Virus record (IMG/VR): IMGVR_UViG_3300025759_000560
Span: 1-27,114 of that record
Direction: 5' to 3' (one strand)
Source of the DNA: a virus
Length of the DNA: 27,114 nt
Both the position numbers and the translations under genes were made by a program. The notes beneath the pieces are model-generated. The model was not told where the DNA came from. It made no database searches and saw only the letters and a list, made by a program, of their open reading frames with translations. Positions 1-9,281 of the stretch are shown here, in pieces (position 1 is the first letter of the stretch; each line of letters opens with the position of its first letter).

Positions 1-2231
1 GAAGTTAGATCAGATACCTTAACAGTTCCTAGTGTCGCAGAGTCAGCGTCTAAGCCTGTTGTATTGACACCAGCCGTTGCGAAGTCGATTGTTGTTGAAC
101 CAACTGTAAGCTTAATACCGTCAAATGTGAATGAGTTATCGTCTTCTAGTTCACCGTCTGCACCAACAATAACAACCCTGTTATTTGTCAAGTCACTAAC
201 CTTAGCACTTGTTGCAGTGATATCACCAGAACTAATCGCACCTGATGTTGTGATGTTACCTTCAGATACAGATATGTCTAAAGCAGTACCTACTTCAAAG
301 TTTGTTCCATCAAAGGTTAGATTAGCATTGTCTTCAAGTTCACCTGATGCACCAGAAATCACAACTCTGTTATCAGTAAGATCAGAGACTTTCATTGTTC
401 CTACTGTTGCACTATCAGCAGAAACATTGTCTGCATTCACAGTGCCATCAAAGTAACCATGTCTCCATTCTTTTAAAGAAGAACCTAGATCATATGTGTT
501 ATCCGCATCTGGAACGACACTTGAGTTGACTTCACCTGTGATTGTGATAGTATCTGTAGAAGCGTCACCAAGAGCAATGTTATTATCTGCCCCTGCCTTG
601 AATGTGACTTGTCCATCAACTGTTAGAGTACCTGACATTGTGGTGTTGCCACCAACTGTTAGGTTTCCAGTTATATAAGCACTGTCTTCGATTGTCAATG
701 CTTCGGTTGATTTCAAACCTGTTGTTGTGTTCCATGTTAACTTAGCGTCATCTTGAAGTTCACCAGATGTGCCAGCAATAACAACACGACCTGATGTGAG
801 ATCAGATACGGCTGCACTTGCAAGAGTTGCTTGAGTTGCTACTGTTAGGTTAGCACCCACATCTAAGTCACCAGTAATATATGCACTATCTCTAACTGTC
901 AAGGTTCTCTCTACAACGAGTTCTCCATTGACAGTTGCACTATCTAATGTAGTGTATCCTTGTACGTCAAGATCACCAGTGATCGTTGCGCTATCTGCTA
1001 ATAGATTAGTAGTATCGATCCCACCACTAGATGCAATGGTTAGCTTGCTTCCATCATATGTGAAGTTACCATCATCTTGAAGTTCACCAGATGTGCCAGC
1101 AATGACTACACGATTATTTGTGAGGTCTGATACTTTAACAGTACCCAACACTGCACTATCTGCGTCCAAACCAGTAGTAACAATACCAGCTGCACCGACA
1201 GTAAGTCTAGAGGCATCAAAGGTAAGATTTGCATCATCCTCTATTGAGCCGCCAGTTCCTGCGATTACAACCCTATTGTCAGTGAGGTCTGTGACAATCA
1301 GGCTATTTGCACTTAGATCAGTGCCATCGTATGTTAAGTTGGCATCGTCTTCTAACTCTCCACCAGTACCTGCAATAACCACACGATTATTTGTGAGATC
1401 AGTTACCTTTGCAGTTCCCATAGTTGCGGAGTCTGCATCCATACCTGTGACATCTACGCCTGCCGCACCCACTACAAGACGTGAACCATCGAATGTTAGA
1501 TTTGCGTCATCTTCGATTTCACCTGAAGCACCTGAGATTACAACACGATTGTCTGTAAGATCAGAAACTTTTAGAGTACCAATAGTAGAACTATCAGCCA
1601 ATACATTATCTGCATTTAGCGTACCATCGAAGTAGCCGTGTCTCCACTCTTGTGATGCAGAACCAATATCGAATGTATTATCTGTGTTCGGAACAATGCT
1701 AGAGTTAACATCTGCATTAAATACAACATTATCTGTGTTAGCATCACCAAGTGTTACCGATCCATCTGCACCTGCTTTGAAGTTTACAACCCCATCAACG
1801 GTCAATGTACCAGATATTTGAGTGTTTCCACCTACTGTTAGATTACCTACGATGTATGTACTATCGGCTACTTTTAGGTCATTACCCACATAGACACTAC
1901 TGTGTGCCATCAATCCACCTTTGATGAAGTTGACAGCAGAACTATCATTCATATAAAGTTTAGGTGATTGGATTTGTGTATCGTTGATTGAGTCTAGACG
2001 ACCATCAAGTTCATTGATTGCTGTAGAAACTGTATTAGCAGTCGTACCCATAGCTACTGCTGTAATAGTACCAAGTTCTGAGTCATGCTCATTCAAAGCA
2101 CTTGTGATATCAGTAGATGTTGTTGTAAGTGTAGAGACATCACCGACAGAGTCAAGTAGTTTATTGAACCTTACTCGTTGCGTATTAAAGGTATCTGTTA
2201 CATCTACGTTAGGTATTTTTGAGTTAGCCAT
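1..2231 (-). CDS. Repetitive tail fibre-like structural protein, 3' end beyond left edge
   Basis: The reading frame is open from ATG at 2229-2231 to the left edge, giving 743 residues with no stop, so the C-terminus is missing. The N-terminus (PNVDVTDTFNTQRVRFNKLL) looks like a short virion-anchoring segment. A hydrophilic region follows, then a long beta-rich array. About seven copies plus a partial eighth of a unit of the form VSDLTxNRVVIxGxxGEL(E/Q)DD.NLTFDG are visible. A 120-residue module containing EWRHGYFDGT occurs twice. Such arrays with 'DNTYDLGSxxxEWR' motifs are common in fibre-like virion proteins of marine T4-like phages, and they probably form a trimeric shaft that reaches the cell surface. 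The gene overlaps the preceding 71-aa gene by 8 bp, so translation is probably coupled. It is certain that the frame is coding; the fibre role is inferred from composition and position at the end of the baseplate block. Confidence 0.85.
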   Translation of the reverse strand, partial: MANSKIPNVDVTDTFNTQRVRFNKLLDSVGDVSTLTTTSTDITSALNEHDSELGTITAVAMGTTANTVSTAINELDGRLDSINDTQIQSPKLYMNDSSAVNFIKGGLMAHSSVYVGNDLKVADSTYIVGNLTVGGNTQISGTLTVDGVVNFKAGADGSVTLGDANTDNVVFNADVNSSIVPNTDNTFDIGSASQEWRHGYFDGTLNADNVLADSSTIGTLKVSDLTDNRVVISGASGEIEDDANLTFDGSRLVVGAAGVDVTGMDADSATMGTAKVTDLTNNRVVIAGTGGELEDDANLTYDGTDLSANSLIVTDLTDNRVVIAGTGGSIEDDANLTFDASRLTVGAAGIVTTGLDADSAVLGTVKVSDLTNNRVVIAGTSGELQDDGNFTYDGSKLTIASSGGIDTTNLLADSATITGDLDVQGYTTLDSATVNGELVVERTLTVRDSAYITGDLDVGANLTVATQATLASAAVSDLTSGRVVIAGTSGELQDDAKLTWNTTTGLKSTEALTIEDSAYITGNLTVGGNTTMSGTLTVDGQVTFKAGADNNIALGDASTDTITITGEVNSSVVPDADNTYDLGSSLKEWRHGYFDGTVNADNVSADSATVGTMKVSDLTDNRVVISGASGELEDNANLTFDGTNFEVGTALDISVSEGNITTSGAISSGDITATSAKVSDLTNNRVVIVGADGELEDDNSFTFDGIKLTVGSTTIDFATAGVNTTGLDADSATLGTVKVSDLT
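297..656 (-). repeat. Fibre long module, copy 2 (120 residues)
   Basis: Second copy of the 120-residue module: VGGNTTMSGTLTVDG, KAGADN, then VPDADNTYDLGS, EWRHGYFDGT, NADN and VSDLTDNRVVISG. The copy lies 1179 nt further along the gene in the same frame. Between the copies are four short VSDLT-type units and one degenerate unit (AVSDLTSGRVVIAG followed by TWNTTTGL). Confidence 0.85.
1476..1835 (-). repeat. Fibre long module, copy 1 (120 residues)
   Basis: Encodes VGGNTQISGTLTVDG at its start, then a KAGADG stretch, the EWRHGYFDGT motif, NADN, and a VSDLTDNRVVISG unit. It aligns with the module at 297-656 along its whole length and has the same size (360 nt). Differences are scattered substitutions, many synonymous, so this is an old or drifting duplication rather than a recent perfect copy. 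Confidence 0.85.
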
Positions 2232-2439
2232 TTGTACCGTTCTCTAATAGTTTTTGCAGCATCATTTTTATTTCCCCAACATCAGATTTTAGTTTTTCTA
2301 GTTCGTCTTTTTCCTTTTGACGTTGCTCTAGTTCTAACTTTCTTTGTCGAGTCTTACTCTTATTTATATTAACAATCATACCAGTACGTAAATCTCTGGC
2401 TAAATCTGGATGGTCTTTCACTGGAATATAATCAGACAT
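2224..2439 (-). CDS. 71-aa coiled-coil protein, likely virion-associated
   Basis: A 71-residue, charged protein. The N-terminal part (VKDHPDLARDLRTGMIVN) is followed by a heptad-rich, Lys/Glu-rich segment from about residue 28 to 68 that predicts a long coiled coil. The ATG overlaps the upstream gene's stop as TAATG, and its own end overlaps the fibre ATG by 8 bp, so it sits inside a translationally coupled trio. Small proteins with a similar N-terminus occur in tail regions of marine T4-like phages, but I cannot name a function. Position suggests an adaptor, chaperone or trimerisation aid for the neighbouring fibre. A late-promoter-like TATAAATA lies inside this gene. Confidence 0.75.
   Translation of the reverse strand: MSDYIPVKDHPDLARDLRTGMIVNINKSKTRQRKLELEQRQKEKDELEKLKSDVGEIKMMLQKLLENGTNG
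2361..2368 (-). promoter_or_regulatory. Possible internal late promoter for terminal fibre
   Basis: The minus strand reads TATAAATA exactly (plus strand tatttata), inside the 71-aa gene and about 130 bp upstream of the fibre ATG. It matches the T4 late promoter, but its place within a coding region makes a chance match possible. Confidence 0.35.
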
Positions 2440-4112
2440 TATGATGTTGCGATTGTTCTCAGATTTCTAAACATTGGTGGACGTGTAGAGTTTTCTGCGT
2501 TCATTGTGATTTTAATTTGATATTCGTCAAATGCTGGTAGATTAAAGACATTAAACTCATACTCAATAAATGTGTATATGTCGTCACTTGGTGGGACATC
2601 AATGTAGCTATTAGATTTTGTCACTTTAATATCTTTAGAGAATGCAACCCAAGATTGTTCTTCTAGCTTCTCACCAATAGAACTAGAACTTGTACGATAC
2701 CAAACATCAAAGTCTGCGCCATTGGGTCTGATAGCATCTATAAGTGCTACAATAGATGTTGCGGAGTTCATCAAGCGATATGGGATTGTAATGTGTTTAC
2801 TCGCTACAGTCCCCCCATCAGGATTAGTTTCAGCAGTGTAATCAACTGTGGTCACAAAGTTTCTATTGGCAGTAGCACTATCGTTTGATTGCTGATAATC
2901 AATAAAGTTTGAAATGATATCAAGTGCAGTATTGTTCACATTAAAGTATGGTGCAACGTTTGCATTTGATGTAGTCATATTGACTGTTAAAAGCGTTGAT
3001 GCATTTCCACTAAGTTTATTGACTTCTTGCGCTTCTGATGCTATAACAACAGGATTTTTCATTACTTGAGGATAGTCAACACTCAGACCTACATCAGTTA
3101 AAGCATTATACTTAGTGTCAGCCTCATGGAAGTTACCTATTGTCGTGAAATTACCAGCCACATTAATGTTTGTTCCTGTTGGTGCATCAAATGGAAGTTG
3201 TAATGCATATTCATCAACAATATATTGTTCTGTAGCATAAAGACCAGTGCCACCTGCTCTAATAGATGAGTCTGCATTTGAATCTGTTCTTAAATCAAAA
3301 GAGTACCCAAACGCATCTGCTTTTGTAATAGTTTGTGCACCAAGAATACTTGATCCCAAAATACCGTTTACAGTATCACTCGAATCAAGACCAGCTGAGT
3401 CTGATGACAGTTTTACGATATCTCCAACTCTAAATCCATGTGACGGATGCAAAACGCTAACCAAGGATGAGTCTGCCGTAAAGATTAATGGATCGTAAAC
3501 ATAGTCACCCAAAACACTTTGCGTCAAGTTTTCACTTAGTTTTTTAATGGGTGGAATATTGACTTCAAGTTTAGCTGTAGAAATCAATGCAGTATCAAAC
3601 TGTGCTTTGTATACTTTAAATGTTAAGTCTTTGTTATTGTCACCTTCCCATGTTGTACCATTAGAAGATGCATACAAAGCACCACGTGAAACATTTACGC
3701 CTGAGTTGTATCTTGCCGTTGTTGTGCCAAAGTGATATTCTCCATTCTCTGCAAAGAAAACTTTATAGGCATCGGACGGTGCAGAACTATAAAGAACAAC
3801 CGAAAGAAGTGTATTCCCAGGTACATATAGAGGTGATGGAAACTCAAACTTATATTCTCTTGCAGCACTAAAAGAAGTACCTGCTTTTGCAGAAACCGCA
3901 CTCGCAGTAGCAACTACTCTTGTACCAGGAATGAATCGTTTAGATGATGGTGTCCCACCTTCTGTTGTGGGTCTAAGTTCTAATGTGATAGGTAATGTGT
4001 TATGAGCTGAGTGAAAAAATATTCCGACACCAGTAAGAACACTAGCTTCATCAACCACGAAAGTTTGGGCTGTAGGACTTTGCTGTTCAGTTAATTGTAG
4101 TATTCCTGTCAT
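2439..4112 (-). CDS. 557-aa structural protein, likely peripheral baseplate or fibre-associated
   Basis: 557 residues. The N-terminal half is a beta-rich domain with the segment AQTFVVDEASVLTGVGIFFH followed by a 'LPITLELRPT...PGTRVVA' stretch and 'YKFEFPSPLYVPGNTLLSVV'. This resembles a module repeated in large baseplate-peripheral proteins of marine T4-like phages. The C-terminal half holds more beta structure ending in 'ENSTRPPMFRNLRTIA'. No enzyme motif is visible. AGGA lies upstream of the ATG (AGGAAAATAATATG) and the gene starts 14 bp after the 247-aa gene. Its position after gp8 corresponds to the T4 gene 9-12 region, which encodes the outer baseplate and fibre-attachment parts, but no clear relationship to gp9, gp10 or gp11 can be seen. 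Virion role is likely; exact identity is unresolved. Confidence 0.75.
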   Translation of the reverse strand: MTGILQLTEQQSPTAQTFVVDEASVLTGVGIFFHSAHNTLPITLELRPTTEGGTPSSKRFIPGTRVVATASAVSAKAGTSFSAAREYKFEFPSPLYVPGNTLLSVVLYSSAPSDAYKVFFAENGEYHFGTTTARYNSGVNVSRGALYASSNGTTWEGDNNKDLTFKVYKAQFDTALISTAKLEVNIPPIKKLSENLTQSVLGDYVYDPLIFTADSSLVSVLHPSHGFRVGDIVKLSSDSAGLDSSDTVNGILGSSILGAQTITKADAFGYSFDLRTDSNADSSIRAGGTGLYATEQYIVDEYALQLPFDAPTGTNINVAGNFTTIGNFHEADTKYNALTDVGLSVDYPQVMKNPVVIASEAQEVNKLSGNASTLLTVNMTTSNANVAPYFNVNNTALDIISNFIDYQQSNDSATANRNFVTTVDYTAETNPDGGTVASKHITIPYRLMNSATSIVALIDAIRPNGADFDVWYRTSSSSIGEKLEEQSWVAFSKDIKVTKSNSYIDVPPSDDIYTFIEYEFNVFNLPAFDEYQIKITMNAENSTRPPMFRNLRTIATS

Positions 4113-4126
4113 ATTATTTTCCTACT

Positions 4127-4870
4127 TTATAGATAATCTTTTGTTACGACGAAACTACTACCACTTTTTTTATGGACATGTGATACTGTTCCATAATCAT
4201 ATTTAAAATGTACAGTAGTGCTTCCCCATTCATTCTTAACAAATGTTACAGTGGGACCATTGTCGTCATTTGAACTAGTAGTCGCTGGCGCATCGTAATA
4301 TTCTTGATATGTATATGATTCAGTAAAGACTTTGCTTTCTTCTACGGTATACTCATACCAATTTTCATATTGTCCTATTCCATGAAACTGTGTTGATGCA
4401 TAAGATAGAGCATTTTGTTTATTCATCGTAGAAATATCTAGTGCACTAAAACTAGTACCGTCTACTGCTATTGTAAAGTTTGTTGTGGCGTTTGATTGTA
4501 AATAAAAGAACCCTCTTAAAGAACCATCAGAGTTTGATGTTAGAGGATTCGCACCACCACCGTTTGAAGGACCACCCAATTCAGTAGGAAATGCTGTTGC
4601 ATTTACAAATTTATCGCCAGGCTCTTTGATGTTAGAATTTCTGCCTGCATTTGTATAATCGGATAAAGTATATGAAGTGTTGCAATATTTTGTGATTTCA
4701 GTGTTTCCAAAGAATATCCAGTGTGGCATATTAGGTCTCATACCTTCAAACTCAAAGAATATGATTTTTGGTCTATGGACAGTAATCTCAGTATACCCTA
4801 AACGATCTTGCTTGATAACGTCTCTATACTTTGTTACTTCTCTATTTGCTGTTACCGTTTTGTATGGCAT
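4127..4870 (-). CDS. 247-aa structural protein with fibre-type beta module
   Basis: 247 residues. After a basic N-terminal segment, residues about 33-64 read 'PKIIFFEFEGMRPNMPHWIFFG' in two parts (KIIFFEFEGMRPN, then HWIFFGNTEIT), and later 'NPLTSNSDGSLRGFFYL'. This succession resembles the beta module of the form 'GLKPNTRxYxFFD...LxTDxxGxLxGxFxIP' that closes many large baseplate or fibre proteins of marine T4-like phages. The C-terminus is rich in aromatic residues, Thr and Ser. A good ribosome site (AGGATGTAAAAATG) precedes it, 12 bp after the DUF4815 gene. It may be a detached C-terminal module of that upstream protein, or a separate accessory subunit. Function is inferred from context. 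Confidence 0.7.
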   Translation of the reverse strand: MPYKTVTANREVTKYRDVIKQDRLGYTEITVHRPKIIFFEFEGMRPNMPHWIFFGNTEITKYCNTSYTLSDYTNAGRNSNIKEPGDKFVNATAFPTELGGPSNGGGANPLTSNSDGSLRGFFYLQSNATTNFTIAVDGTSFSALDISTMNKQNALSYASTQFHGIGQYENWYEYTVEESKVFTESYTYQEYYDAPATTSSNDDNGPTVTFVKNEWGSTTVHFKYDYGTVSHVHKKSGSSFVVTKDYL

Positions 4871-4882
4871 TTTTACATCCTA

Positions 4883-7843
4883 TTATTTCTTATACCATTG
4901 ACCTAATGACACTGTTTCTGTTGCCAACGAACTAATCTCTGTTGTTCCTTCAGGTATTAGAGAGGCGTTAGATTGTGACACAAAAGACTTATCAACAACT
5001 CTTTTGTTTGTGAAATAATCAGCATCAGGTGTCAATGTTGCAGTACCAATACTTTGAGGAATCTCAAATTGATTAACTGCAAATACTCCCGTGGCATTTT
5101 CTTGTCCAAAATCTGAGACAACTTCAGTGTATTTGGGCCAAATATTATTACCTTTAATGACACAAGTATCATTGGAAAGATCAGAATCGTATGTCACACC
5201 AATCGATTTCTCAAAGAATAGTGGTCTTAGGATACCGACCTGATTGTCTATACCAGCTCTATAATCTTCATCATACCATGCAGTTTGTAAAATGTTCTCA
5301 AATGCATCGCCTGTTAAACCTTCAGTTTGTCTAATAAAAGTAGCATTGTCAGGATCAAAAACTTCCATTGTGTTTAGATCAGCTTCTAATAGTGATAGTG
5401 TTGTAGCCCTTTCAACATTAGATAAACGATCTTCCATTCGTCTGAGGTCTACCATCTTGAAACCTCTATTATCAAATCTAGCAACACTTAGGTCATTTTC
5501 ATTAAATACATAGGGGTTCATGCGAATATTGTATAGAGGCATGTCCCTTGTATCGATACCCTTAGGATATTCAGCGTCCAAAGAAGAAGATCCTGTATGA
5601 TACTTCAACACACCACTTGAGTTAAGTCTTAGAGTATCTAATCTAGGTAACCAGTATTTTACAGTACCAGCGGTAATTGTAGATTGATTTTTAGGAAGTG
5701 CTTCGATCCGTGCAACTCCACCTGAGAACGTTTCGTTTGCGGGGTTCTGTAACGATCTCATATCAATAACACTTGATAGGTGATGAGTTTCGTTACGTGC
5801 ATCTGTGTAGCGTGGAATGTCACTAAAGTTAACGTCACCATAAGATGCAGCACCACCAAAGTACCCTGTACCCGCAGGTGTGTCATGTTCAAAATATCTG
5901 TATTCAACCGTAACAGTGCTTGTTGGTGCAGCAGTACCCGCTTTTAGTTTACCTTTACCTGGACCATAATAGTTATCTCTCTGACCATTATCGAAAATAA
6001 ACTTATATGTAATATCCTCGCCTGTAGCATCATCGGTAACTTTGTTAAATCTAAAGATATCTGCTTTCGACAAAGTAAACTTATTACCACTCAAAGACAC
6101 TTGCTCAGATTCCCAAGTGCTAATACTTGGTTTTAGTGTTTTGTTTTTACGTGTAAGAGTTCTTGATTGATATGCAATGACGTGTCCATTACCATTAGGA
6201 ACACCCGAAATAACTGCTTGTGTATTACTGACAGCCAAACTTACTGAAAGGTCTGTGTGTAACGAACCGTTACTATCTACTTGATAAATCCAATCATCGG
6301 TTTCAGTGAAGGTATCTGTACTACCTGTATTGATTGTTACAGTACCTCCAGTCTTATTTGTTGTATACACAATACCAAGAGTCGCTTCTACATCACTGAT
6401 CTCTTGAGTTCTATCCGTTTGTAGTTTAAATAGAGCACTATTCTCTGTTCTATTATAAAGATCGTATCTATTCTGAATAGCCTTTAGGTTCGCATAGTTG
6501 TCAGAATCAACACCAATACTTCTTACGTCACCAAACCCCTTTGTTGCATCTGTAATATCAATATCAAAAACATTTATTCTATAATCACCACGAGTGTACT
6601 CCATACCTCTTACACGTGCAGTTCCGAATGATGAACCGCCTATGTTACTTCCTGGATATAGATTTACTTCAGTAAAATCTTCGATATAGCCAACTAAACC
6701 ATATGCACTATCAGCAACAAAATAGTTACCAATGTTAGCACCTGTCTTTTCATTGGTTTTAGTTACAGTGTCGTTAGCAACACTTCTTGGTTTTTGAACT
6801 CTGATTGGAAGATTGTAGTCTCTTTCAATACGAGAACCATTTACAAACGCTGTACCACCAGAAACTTTAAATAGAAGAAAATCATCATCACTATCTTTTG
6901 TGATAGTAAGATCGAACATACCATTTGCTTTTTGTTCGATGAAATCACCTGTCTGAGAATATGTTCTAGCATCAATAATATTACCAATCTTCGATAGAAT
7001 TTTATCAGTAGTTTTAATCAGAGAAACAACACCATTACGAACTCTATAAACTTCATAGAAAGTTTCACTTGCACCAATATCTTCTTTCTTGGCTAATGTC
7101 AAAACAATACGTAGGCGATCCGCACCTGGGGATGTTAGGTTAGGTGTTGTACCTGAGTTATCATATAAAGCAATATTATCAGATGTCGTCACAATATCTT
7201 CTGTTACTTTAAATCCAATAACACCACTATACAACGAAGAGTATTTGGAAAGAACCAATAACTGAGCTTCAACCATTACTAGGTGATCGCCAACAAGAGT
7301 GTCAAACTGAGGTACTTCAGCAATAGAAGCATTACCTACAGCGTCATTATCTGATACAACTGTTACGTTGCCAAGTGTTGTAGATATTGTTGCACCTGGT
7401 TGAAACTTCTTAGTTGTTTTTGTATCAGAGTTAACAGCAGAACCACCAATCTTACCTCTGGTCATTTTTACAAAGAGTGTTGCGTCATCACTACCTTCGG
7501 CAGGTACAACATGTTTTACCGTTGCATACAAATCACCATCATTAATCTCAGTGCCTTTAAGTGCAGCGTAACCACTTGGTAGTTCTGTCACTCTAATATA
7601 AGTGTATGAGAATGCACCTGGACCAGACGCTAAGTTACCACTATTATTAAAGATAGAACCTTCGTTAACAATAAACTTAGCAAGTCTACCCAACTCAGAT
7701 TGAATGATTGTCTGAGATTGTGTAAGTTCACGTGCCTGTAGAGCACGACCATTGTTAAACAGAATACGATGGTAATGATCACTATCACGATAGTCGTCAT
7801 TATATTCACTTAAAAATGTTGTACTAGTGAGATTAGTTGCCAT
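4883..7843 (-). CDS. DUF4815 baseplate/fibre protein, 986 aa
   Basis: The N-terminus carries the DUF4815 signature seen in large phage baseplate-peripheral proteins: 'FLSEYNDDYRDSDHYHRILF' at residues about 10-29, then 'NNGRALQARELTQSQTIIQS', an arginine/glutamine-rich helix. The rest is mainly beta, with 'GTGYFGGAASYGDVNFSDIP' and a 'RNETHHLSSVIDMR' segment around residue 680 that is typical of this family, and a C-terminal helical part (MEDRLSNVERATTLSLLEAD). DUF4815 proteins lie next to gp8 in marine T4-like phages, in place of T4 genes 9-11, and are thought to build the outer wedge or the fibre attachment. AAGGA precedes the ATG. It is co-transcribed with gp8 upstream (9-bp gap). Family assignment is firm; the exact structural role is inference. 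Confidence 0.85.
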   Translation of the reverse strand: MATNLTSTTFLSEYNDDYRDSDHYHRILFNNGRALQARELTQSQTIIQSELGRLAKFIVNEGSIFNNSGNLASGPGAFSYTYIRVTELPSGYAALKGTEINDGDLYATVKHVVPAEGSDDATLFVKMTRGKIGGSAVNSDTKTTKKFQPGATISTTLGNVTVVSDNDAVGNASIAEVPQFDTLVGDHLVMVEAQLLVLSKYSSLYSGVIGFKVTEDIVTTSDNIALYDNSGTTPNLTSPGADRLRIVLTLAKKEDIGASETFYEVYRVRNGVVSLIKTTDKILSKIGNIIDARTYSQTGDFIEQKANGMFDLTITKDSDDDFLLFKVSGGTAFVNGSRIERDYNLPIRVQKPRSVANDTVTKTNEKTGANIGNYFVADSAYGLVGYIEDFTEVNLYPGSNIGGSSFGTARVRGMEYTRGDYRINVFDIDITDATKGFGDVRSIGVDSDNYANLKAIQNRYDLYNRTENSALFKLQTDRTQEISDVEATLGIVYTTNKTGGTVTINTGSTDTFTETDDWIYQVDSNGSLHTDLSVSLAVSNTQAVISGVPNGNGHVIAYQSRTLTRKNKTLKPSISTWESEQVSLSGNKFTLSKADIFRFNKVTDDATGEDITYKFIFDNGQRDNYYGPGKGKLKAGTAAPTSTVTVEYRYFEHDTPAGTGYFGGAASYGDVNFSDIPRYTDARNETHHLSSVIDMRSLQNPANETFSGGVARIEALPKNQSTITAGTVKYWLPRLDTLRLNSSGVLKYHTGSSSLDAEYPKGIDTRDMPLYNIRMNPYVFNENDLSVARFDNRGFKMVDLRRMEDRLSNVERATTLSLLEADLNTMEVFDPDNATFIRQTEGLTGDAFENILQTAWYDEDYRAGIDNQVGILRPLFFEKSIGVTYDSDLSNDTCVIKGNNIWPKYTEVVSDFGQENATGVFAVNQFEIPQSIGTATLTPDADYFTNKRVVDKSFVSQSNASLIPEGTTEISSLATETVSLGQWYKK

Positions 7844-7852
7844 TGTCTATCC

Positions 7853-9271
7853 TTAGAGTTTAATAACTACTTTAACGTCTTCTGTCTGATCAGGGTCTCT
7901 TGCGATTTTGGCCTGATTGTTTAAGAACAATAATTCGCCTGAGTAAATGTCAAAGTCTCTGTCTTGTATATTATCTATAGTGAATGAACCAGACTTACCT
8001 GAGATGGTTACTGTCTCACCACCTCTAAATGGAACAAAACCAGTCTCTTCGTTTTGGTGGAACCAAATAGTCGCTGAGTCATCAAAATAGTCAATCCAAC
8101 CCTGTGCGTTACTATCACCTGAGATCTTAACATCATCTGCCCAGTTCAAACCACCTGTGATTGGTGCAGTTAAAACAATCTTTTTAAGGGCTGACCCTTG
8201 CGTGTCTGTAAACAGATTTCCGTTTGCGGAGTCCAAGAGATTTTTCAACAAACCAACTTGACGATACTCGTTATCAACAACCCATTTACCACTAACATTA
8301 CCCTCAGGTTTAATGTTAAACATGATTGAAGTTGATCTCAAATCTGTTCTTGCATCTGCACCAAAACCATCACCTGGAGCAAAGATTGGATATACCTTCG
8401 CATTTGTACCAGATGTTAAGTTAGATGGATCAACACTCACATACGCTTCATTGTAGTTTGAACCCATCGCTGATGCAAGCGACACGTTACCACCCGCACC
8501 TGCACCTGTTCCGACTGTAGCACTATCACCGATTTCCACGGCAGCTAGTTTACTTGTTGCATCAAGAATAGCGTGTGCTTTTGCGCCACTACCATCACCT
8601 CTAACTGTCAATGTAGGAGCGGCAGAGTAAACTGCGTTACCTGCATCAACTCTATATCCTACGATTTGTCCTGCAACGGCAGCATTTTGCACCGCTAGTT
8701 GTGGTGCTTCAGGATCAGTAGGAGCAGCAGAGTCAACAAACTTCACTGGCATAAAGTTAGATGTTAGGAATCTGTTGGCGTCAGCCGTTGTGATAGTGTA
8801 CATATACTTCCATACATAACCATCATCCTCAATAGGCAGGGTTGTGTCTGTGTGGTCAGGAACATATTGCGAAACTTGTGCAACACCAAACTCGTTTTTA
8901 CCTTGACGAATACAAACATATACGTTATTGTCAGCGGTTCTTACATAATAGGATGGTGTCGGTTGCCCAACAACATTATCATTAAATGCAGGATATGTCG
9001 TATTGATTGTCCAATCTGTTAGTGGAACAACGAATGAAAACGCTTCAACCGCTTTTACAGCTTGTAGATTATATCTGAATAGCTTACGATCTCTTTCAGT
9101 GTTTCTAGGATTGACAGTCACATCAGTGTTAGCATCCGTTTGCCAAACTTGAGAATGACCAACACCAATATAGAAATAGTTATTGGAGTCCCCAAGAGTT
9201 GTCCCTTGGTTTTGATCAAAAACTTGTTGTACAAACTGTCTTTTTATTTTATCTGTAATAATTGCTGGCAT
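7853..9271 (-). CDS. 8: gp8, baseplate wedge subunit
   Basis: 472 residues against about 334 in T4. The N-terminus (MPAIITDKIKRQFVQQVFDQ) and the segments 'NNYFYIGVGHSQVW' (30-43) and 'DGYVWKYMYTIT' (150-161) match the gp8 family of marine T4-like phages. gp8 forms the dimer in each of six wedges that binds gp7 and gp10 in T4. Extra length comes partly from a beta module at residues about 201-248 of the type 'GYRVDAGNAVYSAAPTLTVRG', related to the tandem module in this phage's gp53. AGGA lies 10 nt before the ATG. The order gp25, gp6, gp7-like, fibre, gp8 follows T4, apart from the inserted fibre gene. Confidence 0.85.
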   Translation of the reverse strand: MPAIITDKIKRQFVQQVFDQNQGTTLGDSNNYFYIGVGHSQVWQTDANTDVTVNPRNTERDRKLFRYNLQAVKAVEAFSFVVPLTDWTINTTYPAFNDNVVGQPTPSYYVRTADNNVYVCIRQGKNEFGVAQVSQYVPDHTDTTLPIEDDGYVWKYMYTITTADANRFLTSNFMPVKFVDSAAPTDPEAPQLAVQNAAVAGQIVGYRVDAGNAVYSAAPTLTVRGDGSGAKAHAILDATSKLAAVEIGDSATVGTGAGAGGNVSLASAMGSNYNEAYVSVDPSNLTSGTNAKVYPIFAPGDGFGADARTDLRSTSIMFNIKPEGNVSGKWVVDNEYRQVGLLKNLLDSANGNLFTDTQGSALKKIVLTAPITGGLNWADDVKISGDSNAQGWIDYFDDSATIWFHQNEETGFVPFRGGETVTISGKSGSFTIDNIQDRDFDIYSGELLFLNNQAKIARDPDQTEDVKVVIKL

Positions 9272-9281
9272 TGTCTATTTC

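Noticed and set aside
64-1635. Plus-strand open frames opposite the fibre (64-456, 1093-1635 and others)
   Set aside because: They are Ser/Pro/Thr/Val-rich mirror images of the repetitive minus-strand fibre frame, which is open without interruption from 2231 to the edge. They have no ribosome sites.
297-1835. CRISPR-like array impression from regular repeats
   Set aside because: The repeats are in-frame protein-coding units with degenerate third positions and no constant short repeat/spacer length.
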